Assembly (NCBI GenBank): GCA_002840565.1
Contig: PHBK01000013.1
Location: forward strand, 1 to 46,333
DNA: 46,333 nucleotides
Direction: 5' to 3'
DNA from: Deltaproteobacteria bacterium HGW-Deltaproteobacteria-12
GTDB lineage: Bacteria > Desulfobacterota > Syntrophia > Syntrophales > Smithellaceae
Shown here piece after piece: positions 17,115 to 25,307 of the stretch. Numbering within the stretch: position 1 is the first letter of the stretch; every line of letters starts with the position of its first letter. The notes under the pieces are model-generated. The model saw only the letters and a program-made list of their open reading frames with translations. It did no database searches and was not told the DNA's origin. The position numbers were made by a program, and so were the translations under genes.

Positions 17115-17366
17115 TTAAGAATGGTCCATCTTGATAAAGTCAGGAAGATGGATGATGAAAACATCATCCCGGATATCCTGCAGATATCTTCTCCCCTCCC
17201 GTGAAACGTGTATAATTCCGTGCATGTTCAGTGTAACGCTTTTGCCGGAGGCCTGATGATGTTTGCAGACTTTCTCCAGGATCGGGATGGCCTCATCATC
17301 CAGTATGCCGTCCACCTCGATAGTGGTGATGTTTTTCTGCGAATCGGCTTCTTTGATATAAATCAT
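17115..17366 (-). CDS. Small conserved-looking protein of unknown function, possibly STAS-like
   Basis: The only minus-strand gene that looks real. From ATG at 17366 it encodes 83 residues with a well-behaved alternating pattern: ITTIEVDGILDDEAIPILEKV, then a SGKSVTLNMHGIIHVSREGRRYL segment, then VFIIHLPDFIKM. The strand-helix-strand layout, a central glycine-rich turn and a following helix recall STAS or STAS-like small domains, but I cannot make a firm family call. The open frame extends to ATG 17483; that extra part (KKQFGMGIAFFFHSTR) looks less protein-like, so the shorter form is preferred although its ribosome-binding site (GGAAAG) is distant. It sits alone between two plus-strand operons. 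Confidence 0.5.
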   Translation of the reverse strand: MIYIKEADSQKNITTIEVDGILDDEAIPILEKVCKHHQASGKSVTLNMHGIIHVSREGRRYLQDIRDDVFIIHLPDFIKMDHS

Positions 17367-17632
17367 CAGGACATCATTCTTTCCGGTAAAAATTCTTGTT
17401 GAATGGAAAAAGAACGCAATTCCCATGCCGAACTGTTTTTTAAGAAAATAAGTTTGGCCCGCCCTGCTTTGCCTCACCGGCACAGGCGATTAATTACATA
17501 ATAATTGTCCATGATATTAATTACTTAAATTAATGCTAATCAGCCAGTCGTTAGAGAAATAAAATCGGGCGGCGGCAATGAACAGTTCTTTGGTGCTGTC
17601 CTGAAAAAAGGAGAATGAAAAAAAAGAAAAAA

Positions 17633-17671
17633 TGCGCAATATATGGATTATTGCAAACAACATATTGTGCG
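17633..17671. promoter_or_regulatory. Upstream activating sequence for a sigma-54 activator (site A)
   Basis: The arms TGCGCAATATATGG (17633-17646) and CAACATATTGTGCG (17658-17671) form an imperfect inverted repeat. Nearly the same sequence recurs at 25121-25162: shared blocks are GCGCA-TATATGGAT, a central GCAAA, and ATATTGTGCG. It ends 76 bp before the GG of the sigma-54 -24 box. That distance and architecture fit a binding site for a bacterial enhancer-binding protein. Confidence 0.7.
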
Positions 17672-17746
17672 GCATGGTTTTGCTGCGACAATGCCTTTTA
17701 ATAATTAGCTGTTTTGAAATAAGGACTTTATATGTTTGGCGAAGTG

Positions 17747-17762
17747 TGGCATCTATATTGCA
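17747..17762 (+). promoter_or_regulatory. Sigma-54 promoter of the second LIV/acyl-CoA synthetase operon
   Basis: TGGCAT-CTATA-TTGCA matches the -24/-12 consensus TGGCAC-N5-TTGCA at all but one position. The invariant GG (17748-17749) and GC (17760-17761) have exact 10-bp spacing. Transcription would start near 17773, about 50 nt before the livF start. Confidence 0.8.
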
Positions 17763-17824
17763 CAATCATAAAACTTTCTGCTCAAATTGTACTTGTTTCA
17801 ACACTAAGAAGTAGGGGAGCTGCA

Positions 17825-18619
17825 ATGCTGAAAGTTACAAATCTCGAAACGACCTACAATGATATTATCCTCTCGCTCAAGGGAATTTCCCTTGAAGTTC
17901 CGGAAGGCAAGATTGTCGCTCTCCTCGGCGCCAATGGTTCGGGCAAGACTACCACACTCAATACAATTTCCGGAATCCGCAAGACTATTGATCTAGCCGT
18001 TGAAGATGGCGTAATTGAATTCGAAGGTCAGGTCATCAACGAAAAAGAGCCCTACAGTATCGTTTCGATGGGAATCTCCCAGGTTCCCGAGGGAAGGCGG
18101 ATTTTTGCTGAACTGACCGTCGAGGAAAATATTGTCATTGGTTCCTATACCCTTGGGGATCGTAAGAAATATCCCCTCAGCCTGGAGACAGTCTTCGGCT
18201 ACTTCCCCATCCTGAAAGAACGCCGCCGGCAGCTGGCCGGTTATTTAAGCGGCGGTGAGCAGCAGATGCTGGCTATTGCCCGGGCCCTCATAGCCGATCC
18301 CCGACTGATCATGCTGGACGAACCATCCCTCGGGATCGCGCCTCTTGTCGTAAAGGAAATATTTGAAATCGTCAGTACCATCAATAAAGAAAGAGGCGTC
18401 AGCATTTTGCTGGTGGAGCAGAACGCCAATGTGGCCTTATCGATTGCCCATTTCGGTTACATTTTGGAGAACGGCAGAATCGTGATGGAAGGACCAAGCG
18501 AAGTATTGCGTGAAAATAAGGATATTAAAGAGTTTTACCTTGGTCTGACGGATGTGGGTACCAAGAAAAGTTTCCGGGACGTTAAACATTACAAGAGAAG
18601 GAAAAGATGGCTGTCATGA
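17825..18619 (+). CDS. livF: LIV-type ABC transporter ATP-binding protein (LivF type) with basic C-terminal tail
   Basis: First gene of the complete second LIV set, 264 residues. It shows Walker A GANGSGKTT, signature LSGGEQQMLAIARAL, Walker B LIMLDEPSLGIAP and LLVEQNANVALS. After EFYLG the chain runs on for about 25 residues and ends in FRDVKHYKRRKRWLS, the same kind of basic/aromatic tail seen in the LivF proteins at 2384 and 39292. ATG 17825 is chosen because AGGGGAG lies 8 nt upstream and the paralogues also start MLKVxNxET; the longer frame from 17732 would include the sigma-54 promoter. The gene overlaps livG by 13 nt. Confidence 0.93.
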   Translation: MLKVTNLETTYNDIILSLKGISLEVPEGKIVALLGANGSGKTTTLNTISGIRKTIDLAVEDGVIEFEGQVINEKEPYSIVSMGISQVPEGRRIFAELTVEENIVIGSYTLGDRKKYPLSLETVFGYFPILKERRRQLAGYLSGGEQQMLAIARALIADPRLIMLDEPSLGIAPLVVKEIFEIVSTINKERGVSILLVEQNANVALSIAHFGYILENGRIVMEGPSEVLRENKDIKEFYLGLTDVGTKKSFRDVKHYKRRKRWLS

Positions 18620-19395
18620 ATTCGAACAAATCGCTTCAACTGGAGATAAAAGATCTTTCCATGAGCTTCGGTGGAATTAAGGCCATAAGGAATGTTTCCA
18701 TCGGTGTGCAGGCAGGGGAAATCTATTCGATCATCGGTCCTAACGGGGCCGGCAAGACAACCATCTTCAATTGTATCAGCGGCATCTACAAGGCTCAACA
18801 GGGCAGCATCCGGTTTGAGAATCAGGAGCTGCTCGGGGTAAAGCCGGATCGGATTGCGCAGATGGGCATTGCCAGGGCTTTTCAGAACATCGCCCTTTTC
18901 AAGGGAATGACCGTTCTGGACAATCTGATGTCTGCCCGGGTCCATCTCATGAAATATGGGCTTTTGAGGGCGGCCATATATCTTGGCGCCTGCCAGCAGG
19001 AGGAGGTCCGGAACCGCGATGCCGTGGAAGACGTTATTGAGTTTCTTGATTTGCAGTCGGTGCGCAAGTCTCCTGTTGGCAGTCTGTCTTATGGTCTCCA
19101 GAAACGGGTGGAACTGGCCCGGGCCCTGGCCATGAAGCCGAAGATCCTGCTGGTTGACGAACCCGTCAGCGGAATGAACCTGGAAGAGCGGGAAGACATG
19201 GCGAGGTACATAATTGATATCAACGAAGAAATGGATATAACGGTCGTGTTGATCGAACATGACATGGGCCTGGTCATGGACCTGTCCGATCGGGTTACCG
19301 TCCTCAATTTCGGCACCAAAATCGCCGAAGGCACCCCCGGAGAAGTAAGTAAGAATCCGGTGGTGGTCAAGGCCTACCTGGGAGATGAACACTGA
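18607..19395 (+). CDS. livG: LIV-type ABC transporter ATP-binding protein (LivG type)
   Basis: Partner ATPase of the preceding LivF, 262 residues. Motifs in order are Walker A GPNGAGKTT, the GIARAFQNIALFKGMTVLDN LivG region, degenerate signature LSYGLQKRVELARAL, Walker B ILLVDEPVSGM, and IEHDMGLVMDLSDRV. It ends VVVKAYLGDEH as expected. The start at 18607 lies inside the livF end with AAGAGAAGGA upstream; a second ATG three codons later is also possible. Gene order here is livF-livG, the reverse of the other two sets in the window. Confidence 0.92.
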   Translation: MAVMNSNKSLQLEIKDLSMSFGGIKAIRNVSIGVQAGEIYSIIGPNGAGKTTIFNCISGIYKAQQGSIRFENQELLGVKPDRIAQMGIARAFQNIALFKGMTVLDNLMSARVHLMKYGLLRAAIYLGACQQEEVRNRDAVEDVIEFLDLQSVRKSPVGSLSYGLQKRVELARALAMKPKILLVDEPVSGMNLEEREDMARYIIDINEEMDITVVLIEHDMGLVMDLSDRVTVLNFGTKIAEGTPGEVSKNPVVVKAYLGDEH

Positions 19396-19444
19396 TGGCC
19401 AAGCGATTATTAACGATGATCAGCAGGCGGGGGGAGCAACATTC

Positions 19445-21256
19445 ATGGAGAGGGTAAATACAACGTTACCAAAGCTTCTGCTGGAAAAAGCGGGACTTTA
19501 TCAAGACCGGGTTGCCATGCGCGAAAAGTTCAAAGGCATCTGGCAGGAAATCTCTTGGAATACATACCTGGAAAAGGCCAGTGAGTTCTGTCTCGGGCTT
19601 ACGGCCTTGGGTATGAAAAAAGGAGACCAGGCCTCGATTTTGGGGGAGAACTGTCCGGAATGGATTTTTGCCGATTTGGGCATCCAGAGCCTGGGTGGAG
19701 TGGCGGTCGGTATTTATCCCACGAATTCGGCGGAGCAGGTGAAATATATTCTTGATCACTCCGAATCGAAATTTATTGTCGTCAAGGACCAGGAACAGGC
19801 GGACAAGGTTCTGGAAGTCAAGGATGAGTTGCCGCAACTCAAAAAGATCATCGTCATCGATATGAAAGGGTTGCGCCATTATAATGAACCCCTGATTATC
19901 AGTTATAAGGATGTAGAAGCTTTAGGCAGGGAATTCCTATTAAAAGACGCGGAGGCCTTTAAGCGTCTGGTGGCGCAGGGGCAGACTGACGATGTGGCTT
20001 TTATCGTGTATACATCGGGAACAACTGGGCATCCCAAGGGTGCGATGATTTCACATCGGAATATGATTCACCAGCTGATTAACGGTATCCAGCCCATATT
20101 AGGTTTTACGGAACGCGACACCCTGCTTTCCTATCTGCCATTGTGCCATATTCTCGAAAGAAACATTACCATGGGTATGCCGCTGGTCTTCGGTTCAACG
20201 GTAAGTTTTGCCGAATCTATTGAAACGGTTCAGCAGAATATTCAGGAAATTGGCCCTACGTTTTTTGCCGCCGTTCCGCGCATTCTGGAAAAGCTGCACT
20301 CCAGCGTGCAAATTAAAATGGACGACACGACGCGTTTCAAGAAATTTATGTATAACTTGTGGAAGCCCGTGGGACTGCGGGTTGCCCGTTACAAAATGAA
20401 CAACGAGAAGGTTCCGCTGCAGTGGCTTTTATTGTATGCAATGGGATATCTCTGGAGTTTTCGAGCTATCCGGGACAAGGTTGGAATGCTCAACTGCCGC
20501 GTTGTTATGAGCGGCGGAGCGCCGATTGCTCCGGAGATACTGACATTTTTCCGCTCGTTGGGTGTGCGCACCGTGGAAATGTACGGAGCCACGGAAACGG
20601 CCGGTACAGTCTCCGGCCCGCATTGCAAAATCAAAGACGGATCTGTAGGCGAACCCTGCAAAGGGCTGGAATTTCGGTTGGCCGAGGATGGAGAAATCCA
20701 GGTTAAGGGCGACTCGGTCTTTGTCGGTTATTACCGGGACCCCGAAGCCACATGTGAGGTCGTGCGCGACGGCTGGTACTGTACGGGAGATGTCGGCCAG
20801 CTCGATGAAGACAACCATCTGTATATTGTTGATCGCAAGAAGGATATTATCATTACTTCCGGAGGAAAGAATATCTCGCCGTCGGAAATTGAAAACAAAC
20901 TCAAATGCAGCATGTACATAAAAGAGGCTATTGCCATTGGTGACCGACGAAAATACATAAGTGCCCTGATTCAGATTGACTACGAAAACGTCGGGAACTG
21001 GGCGCAGAAAAACAAAATTGCGTATACAACCTATCGGAGTCTGGCGGAGAACCCGCAGGTTAAGGAGCTGATTAAGCAGGAGGTTGATGTGGCGAATGAA
21101 GGCCTGGCCAATGTGGAGGGCGTCAAGAAGTTCAAGATTCTGGAAAAGGAACTCGACCAGGACGACGGGGAAGTTACCGCCACCCAGAAAGTGAAACGGA
21201 AAACGATAGAGAAGGTGTTTGCGAAGGAAATCGCGGAAATGTACGGCGGACGCTGA
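19445..21256 (+). CDS. AMP-forming acyl-CoA synthetase (long-chain FadD15 type), second paralogue
   Basis: CoA ligase of 603 residues for a carboxylic acid. It carries the P-loop YTSGTTGHPKGAM, MYGATETAG, WYCTGDVGQLDEDN, DRKKDIIITSGGKNISPSEIE and the terminal EVTATQKVKRK. The open frame begins at ATG 19385, inside livG and immediately after GGAG; I prefer ATG 19445, with GGGGGGAG about 9 nt upstream and an N-terminus (MERVNTTLPKLLLEKAG) that aligns with the 3239 paralogue. It sits between the ATPase and permease genes of one operon, so it is co-expressed with the transporter under sigma-54 control. Substrate specificity is not evident. Confidence 0.9.
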   Translation: MERVNTTLPKLLLEKAGLYQDRVAMREKFKGIWQEISWNTYLEKASEFCLGLTALGMKKGDQASILGENCPEWIFADLGIQSLGGVAVGIYPTNSAEQVKYILDHSESKFIVVKDQEQADKVLEVKDELPQLKKIIVIDMKGLRHYNEPLIISYKDVEALGREFLLKDAEAFKRLVAQGQTDDVAFIVYTSGTTGHPKGAMISHRNMIHQLINGIQPILGFTERDTLLSYLPLCHILERNITMGMPLVFGSTVSFAESIETVQQNIQEIGPTFFAAVPRILEKLHSSVQIKMDDTTRFKKFMYNLWKPVGLRVARYKMNNEKVPLQWLLLYAMGYLWSFRAIRDKVGMLNCRVVMSGGAPIAPEILTFFRSLGVRTVEMYGATETAGTVSGPHCKIKDGSVGEPCKGLEFRLAEDGEIQVKGDSVFVGYYRDPEATCEVVRDGWYCTGDVGQLDEDNHLYIVDRKKDIIITSGGKNISPSEIENKLKCSMYIKEAIAIGDRRKYISALIQIDYENVGNWAQKNKIAYTTYRSLAENPQVKELIKQEVDVANEGLANVEGVKKFKILEKELDQDDGEVTATQKVKRKTIEKVFAKEIAEMYGGR

Positions 21257-21297
21257 GAGCCCTGCCGGGAGGAAAATTCAGAGAGGGAATTGCTATA

Positions 21298-22197
21298 ATG
21301 GAAAAAATTATCGAGATTCTGTTTAACGGTTTATCCATGGGGGCGATTTACGCCCTGATGGCCTTGGGTTTTGTTCTCATCTTTAAATCGACAGGCGTGA
21401 TTAACTTTGCCCAGGGGGAATTAGCCATGGTCGGCGCTTTTATCTGTTACAGCTTTGCCACCATGATGAACGTTCCTTATGTTTATTCCTTCATTATCGC
21501 CCTGATCGGCGGCCTCATTCTGGGTGCCGTCGTTTACCAGGTCTTCTTCCGGACCATGGTGGGTGAACCGCTGTTTTCCACGATCATGGTCACCGTCGGC
21601 CTCGCCAGTATCTTGACCTGCCTGGCGGGACTGATCTGGGGGCACGATGTTTACGCGCTCAATTCCCCTTTTACAGACAAGGTTATTCAACTGGATAAGA
21701 TTACCTTTGCCCAGGGTTCGATCTCCACTATTATTGTGTCTGTTGTTCTTTTTGTCATTGTCATTCTGTTTTTTAACCGCTCATTGTTGGGAATATCAAT
21801 GCGTGGCTCTGCGGAAGACCCGGATACTGCGGGACTCATGGGCATTAACGTGAAGAAAATTCATATGGTGGCCTGGGCGCTGGGAGGGCTGGTAGCGGCT
21901 GTGGCCGGCATGTTCCTCGCGGAGCAGAGCTTCGTCCGTCTGGCGATGAGCCATGTAGGGCTCAAAGCTATGGCTGCGGCGATACTCGGTGGAATGGAAA
22001 GCATCAGCGGCGCCATTGTGGGCGGCATTATTATTGGCGTTGTCGAGGGGTTGGCGGCGAATTATCTGAGTGGCATGTCGCTGGGAAATTTCCATATGGG
22101 TGATATCAAGGACGTGGCAGCCTTTGTGATTATGATCATCGTTCTGATGATCCGGCCGCACGGTATTTTCGGCAAGGAAAAAGTGGAAAGGGTGTAA
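21298..22197 (+). CDS. livH: LIV-type ABC transporter permease (LivH type)
   Basis: Inner-membrane permease subunit of 299 residues with about eight hydrophobic segments. The family signature GLSMGAIYALMALGFVLIFKSTGVINFAQGELAMVGAF is at the N-terminus and the second half contains the EAA-like loop region ALGGLVAAVAGMFLA and AAAILGGMESISGAIVGG. The length is normal. A GGAGG stretch lies upstream of the ATG, and the gene follows the synthetase by 41 nt and precedes livM by 7 nt. Confidence 0.94.
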   Translation: MEKIIEILFNGLSMGAIYALMALGFVLIFKSTGVINFAQGELAMVGAFICYSFATMMNVPYVYSFIIALIGGLILGAVVYQVFFRTMVGEPLFSTIMVTVGLASILTCLAGLIWGHDVYALNSPFTDKVIQLDKITFAQGSISTIIVSVVLFVIVILFFNRSLLGISMRGSAEDPDTAGLMGINVKKIHMVAWALGGLVAAVAGMFLAEQSFVRLAMSHVGLKAMAAAILGGMESISGAIVGGIIIGVVEGLAANYLSGMSLGNFHMGDIKDVAAFVIMIIVLMIRPHGIFGKEKVERV

Positions 22198-22204
22198 AAC
22201 GTTT

Positions 22205-23239
22205 ATGGCGAATTTTAAAGTCAATTACCGGGAAGATACAGCGCTTTTGCAGAATCTCTGGGTCAAGTCTTGGTTGGTTATCTTTATCGTGGCTATGCTG
22301 GTGCTCCCTTTTCTGCTGTCCCGTTATCAGTTGAGTATTCTCGTCGAGATGGGGATTGCCGTCATCGGCGCTTTGGGACTCAATCTCCTGATCGGTTATA
22401 CCGGGCAGATTTCGTTGGGGCACGGTGCCTTTGTGGCCATCGGCGCATATACATCGGGCCTGCTGGCGGGAACGCTGGGAATGCCCTTTTTAATTTCGCT
22501 GCCTCTTTCCGGCCTGATGGCTGCCTTGCTTAGCCTGATCGTTGGTATTCCCTCGTTGAGACTGAAAGGACTTTATCTGGCCCTCGGGACGTTGGCTTTT
22601 GGTTTTATCATCGAGTATATCCTGTTTCACTGGGATCTCACCAGAGGAGATACGGGTATGGCCGTTCCCAAGATCGGAATGGAAGGGTTTTATATAGAAA
22701 CGGAACGGCAGTTCTTTTTTCTGGTTATGTTTTTTGCGGTCATCGCCACACTTGTGGCGAAGAATATTGCGCGGACGAAAATTGGCCGTTCTTTTGTGGC
22801 CATCCGCGATCGTGATATCGCGGCGGAGGCCATGGGAATATCACTGAGCAAATATAAAATAATGGCCTTTGCCGTTGCCGCTTTCTATGCCGGAGTTGCG
22901 GGAAGCCTGATGGCGTATTACCAGAAATGGATCGTACCCGGTAACTTTGATATTACCTTGTCTATCGCCTATATCGCCATGATCGTTCTGGGGGGCATGG
23001 GCACTATTCTTGGTTCCATTCTGGGCGCCATTCTGATCACCGGCATTCCCCATGCTATCGTTTACCTGACCGATGCATTTCGCGGTACTTATCCCAATAT
23101 CAGTAACTTGATCGTGAGTTTGAAGCTCGGCATCTTCGGTCTGGTCATCGTTTTAACACTCCTGTTTGAACCACAGGGGCTTGTCGGCATCTATCGACGT
23201 ATCAAAATTTACTGGAAGACCTGGCCTTTTAAATATTGA
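22205..23239 (+). CDS. livM: LIV-type ABC transporter permease (LivM type)
   Basis: Second permease of the set, 344 residues. It has a short cytoplasmic N-terminus followed by multiple transmembrane segments, the hallmark NLLIGYTGQISLGHGAFVAIGAY, and the EAA-type loop around GRSFVAIRDRDIAAEAMGISLSKYKIMAFA. It ends with LFEPQGLVGIYRRIKIYWKTWPF, again a basic/aromatic end as in the LivM at 41943 (MRLYYRNWPFR). Seven bases separate it from livH, so both are co-translated. Confidence 0.94.
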   Translation: MANFKVNYREDTALLQNLWVKSWLVIFIVAMLVLPFLLSRYQLSILVEMGIAVIGALGLNLLIGYTGQISLGHGAFVAIGAYTSGLLAGTLGMPFLISLPLSGLMAALLSLIVGIPSLRLKGLYLALGTLAFGFIIEYILFHWDLTRGDTGMAVPKIGMEGFYIETERQFFFLVMFFAVIATLVAKNIARTKIGRSFVAIRDRDIAAEAMGISLSKYKIMAFAVAAFYAGVAGSLMAYYQKWIVPGNFDITLSIAYIAMIVLGGMGTILGSILGAILITGIPHAIVYLTDAFRGTYPNISNLIVSLKLGIFGLVIVLTLLFEPQGLVGIYRRIKIYWKTWPFKY

Positions 23240-23403
23240 GTCAATTGCAGTGCAGTGCTTTGCTGATCTGTGCAATCGTGAGACGTTTGGTTGTTTTGAA
23301 GGAAGTGATGTTTTCGTTGTTATGATTCAATGAAGGGCTATTGATCAATGCGTGGCTGATTGATGGCGAAGTGTTATGATCAATTAAACCAAGGAGGAGA
23401 GAG

Positions 23404-24630
23404 ATGAGAAGCAAAATGAGAAGCAAGATGTGGGTATTGGGCATATTATCAGCGGTTGTTCTGTGTCTGTCGGTGAACAGCGCCTGGGCGGCAACCGTGC
23501 GCGGCGTTACAGATAAGGAAATAAAAATCGCCTGTCTTGTCGACCTCTCGGGGCCGGGGAAATACGGCGGTCCGCCTATTGCTGATGCGTTCAGAGATTA
23601 TGTGGCCTGGGTCAATGACACGGGCGGCATTAACGGCAGAAAGATCAATCTGATTGTCGAGGACAATGGGATCCTTCCCACCACAACGATGAATGCCGCC
23701 AAGAAAGTGATCCTGAAAGACGATGTTCTGGCCATTGCCTTCAATCTGGGCAGTGCCGGTTCCAGCGCCATCGTGCCCCTGTGTGCCGAAAACAAGGTCG
23801 TCCTTATGCCCCACGGGGCCAATAAGGTATTCTACTCTCCGGGCAACAAGTGGGTATTTGTGCCCCATACGGTTCAGTTCAGTATGGCTTCCCGGGCGGT
23901 TGAGTATATTTTGAGCAAAAATAGCAAAGCGCGGATCGGTATTATCTATCAGGATGATGATTTTGGCAAGGAAGGCCTGGAAGGAGCCAACGCAGCAGCC
24001 GCGTTTATGAAGACCAAACTTTTGGCAACGGCTCCTTACAAGACAGGCACCATCGATTTTACACCTCATATGAACGCCATGAAGGAAGCCAATGTCGATA
24101 CCATTCTCCTTTGGACGTATTTGCCGCAGTCAGCTGCGATCATCAAGCAGAAAGTCAAGATGGCCTGGAATGTACAACTTATCTCCAACAATACCACAGG
24201 CGTTCCACCGCTCTTTGCCCTGACCGGTGAAGCGGCAGACGGCTATATGCTCGTAACGCCCTATGCGCCGGGGCACACGGATCTGCCGGGGATTAAGCGT
24301 ATCAAGGAAATCAACAAGAAGTATGGTAATGCAGCCAAAACTCTGGAAAATCCAGCGTACCCGGACTATCTGTATCTGGCCGGATGGGGATACATTGAGG
24401 CCATGGCCCAGGGGCTTCGCAAGGCCGGCAAGGATTTGAATCCCGAGACTCTGGTGAAAGGACTGGAAAGCGTCCATAATTTTGATATGGGCGGCCTTTG
24501 CCCGAACATCACCTTTGGGCCCAAGCAGCACGTGAGCAGCTTCTCCAGTCTGATCCTCAGGGCGGACGGGAAAGCCAAGCGTTTTGTTATCGTTGATTCC
24601 ATTAAGGAGCCCAAGACGCCGCAGAATTAG
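23404..24630 (+). CDS. LIV-type ABC transporter periplasmic substrate-binding protein
   Basis: Receptor for the second LIV system, 408 residues. A signal peptide (hydrophobic VLGILSAVVLCLSVNSAWA, likely cleaved after AWA) precedes the Peripla_BP_6 body starting EIKIACLVDLSGPGKYGGPP. The INGRKINLIVEDNG segment and the AGWGYIEAMAQGLRKAG helix are typical. AAGGAGGAG lies just upstream of ATG 23404. The first codons are a 12-nt tandem duplication encoding MRSK-MRSK, so a second start four codons in (23416) is equally plausible. It is the last gene of the operon that starts at 17825, whereas in the other two sets the receptor gene comes first. Confidence 0.91.
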   Translation: MRSKMRSKMWVLGILSAVVLCLSVNSAWAATVRGVTDKEIKIACLVDLSGPGKYGGPPIADAFRDYVAWVNDTGGINGRKINLIVEDNGILPTTTMNAAKKVILKDDVLAIAFNLGSAGSSAIVPLCAENKVVLMPHGANKVFYSPGNKWVFVPHTVQFSMASRAVEYILSKNSKARIGIIYQDDDFGKEGLEGANAAAAFMKTKLLATAPYKTGTIDFTPHMNAMKEANVDTILLWTYLPQSAAIIKQKVKMAWNVQLISNNTTGVPPLFALTGEAADGYMLVTPYAPGHTDLPGIKRIKEINKKYGNAAKTLENPAYPDYLYLAGWGYIEAMAQGLRKAGKDLNPETLVKGLESVHNFDMGGLCPNITFGPKQHVSSFSSLILRADGKAKRFVIVDSIKEPKTPQN

Positions 24631-24640
24631 TCGGTACGAA

Positions 24641-24661
24641 CGCACGCCTGGCCGGCGTGCG
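24641..24661 (+). terminator. Hairpin after the second LIV operon
   Basis: CGCACGCC (24641-24648) pairs with GGCGTGCG (24654-24661) around a 5-nt loop, 10 nt after the stop codon. There is no T-tract, so termination would be factor-assisted or partial. Confidence 0.45.
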
Positions 24662-24690
24662 GAACAGTGGTAATAAATTTATTGGTTACA

Positions 24691-24749
24691 CCCCAGGGGG
24701 ATAAATGCCCGAGGAGCTCGTGCTCGCTGCGGGCGCGATTCCCCTGGGG
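24691..24749. repeat. Long nested inverted repeat
   Basis: CCCCAGGGG (24691-24699) pairs perfectly with CCCCTGGGG (24741-24749). The 41-nt interior is GC-rich and can form a smaller internal stem (GCCC with GGGC). It could be part of a small structured RNA, a cruciform or a composite terminator; nothing else identifies it. Confidence 0.45.
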
Positions 24750-24835
24750 ATGATCCAGGCCGGTGACCCTTCTGCCGTTGTCATTAGCCATATTTATTAA
24801 TATGGACAAGTCTTAAACGAGCTTAATTTCAAGTA

Positions 24836-24864
24836 TTGACAGTACTGTAAAATAAGTTCATAAA
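24836..24864 (+). promoter_or_regulatory. Possible sigma-70 promoter without an evident gene
   Basis: TTGACA (24836-24841), a 17-bp spacer and CATAAA (24859-24864, four of six consensus bases). No open frame with a ribosome-binding site follows before the sigma-54 control region, so a non-coding transcript or a chance match are the alternatives. Confidence 0.3.
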
Positions 24865-25120
24865 CTTCGACATGTTGTTTTTGTTATGACGGCGCCAAAA
24901 CTGCTTGTTCTAATCTTCAGAATTACCGATACAGCCCTTTATTGATTTATCGATTTGTGTTTTGTCCAGGTTTATTGAGATGTAAGTCTATGGATGGATT
25001 ACGATGCGATGCAGAAGATGCTTCGTTGAAGAACGTGCCGACGGCTTGTTGGTCACCGGGTTCGGATCGGCGGAATGATTTTTTGACCAATTTACGGGCC
25101 GGAGGGTAAAAACGATGGGT

Positions 25121-25162
25121 GCGCGCAGTATATGGATGGCAGCAAAACCGTATATTGTGCGC
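25121..25162. promoter_or_regulatory. Upstream activating sequence for a sigma-54 activator (site B)
   Basis: GCGCGCAGTATATGG (25121-25135) and CCGTATATTGTGCGC (25148-25162) form an inverted repeat matching at 12 of 15 positions. It shares GCGCA-TATATGGAT, the central GCAAA and ATATTGTGCG with site A at 17633-17671, with one extra base between the arms. It ends 71 bp before the GG of the sigma-54 promoter, against 76 bp at site A. Confidence 0.7.
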
Positions 25163-25232
25163 TACAGGGTGTTTTCAGGCCAGCTTTAAAGTTAAGTGTT
25201 TGATATAAAAGCGGTTATCATAAGCAAGGGGT

Positions 25233-25248
25233 TGGCATTTATCTTGCA
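25233..25248 (+). promoter_or_regulatory. Sigma-54 promoter of the SDR/catabolic operon
   Basis: TGGCAT-TTATC-TTGCA carries the invariant GG (25234-25235) and GC (25246-25247) with 10-bp spacing and differs from consensus at one position, the same one as the promoter at 17747. Transcription would start near 25259, about 50 nt before the SDR start codon. Confidence 0.8.
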
Positions 25249-25307
25249 GTAAATACTGTCTGTTTGTTTTGTCTGATTAATAAATACCAAGAAAAGGAGA
25301 ATAAATC

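Larger units (their letters stand above)
17367..17824. other. Intergenic control region of the second LIV/acyl-CoA synthetase operon
   Basis: No gene is supported. The region is AT-rich and carries an enhancer-like inverted repeat (17633-17671) and a sigma-54 promoter (17747-17762), both annotated separately. An in-frame upstream extension of livF to ATG 17732 lies across the promoter and is rejected as coding. Confidence 0.65.
24631..25307. other. 677-bp intergenic region with structured repeats and a sigma-54 control region
   Basis: No gene is supported on either strand. From left to right it holds a short hairpin (24641-24661), a larger nested inverted repeat (24691-24749), a sigma-70-like pair TTGACA/CATAAA with 17-bp spacing (24836-24864) with no evident gene behind it, an enhancer-like inverted repeat (25121-25162) and a sigma-54 promoter (25233-25248). 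Confidence 0.65.

Noticed and set aside
23353..23368. GG-N10-GC element upstream of the second receptor gene
   Set aside because: Both boxes deviate (TGGCTG and TGGCG) and the gene lies within the operon already served by the 17747 promoter.
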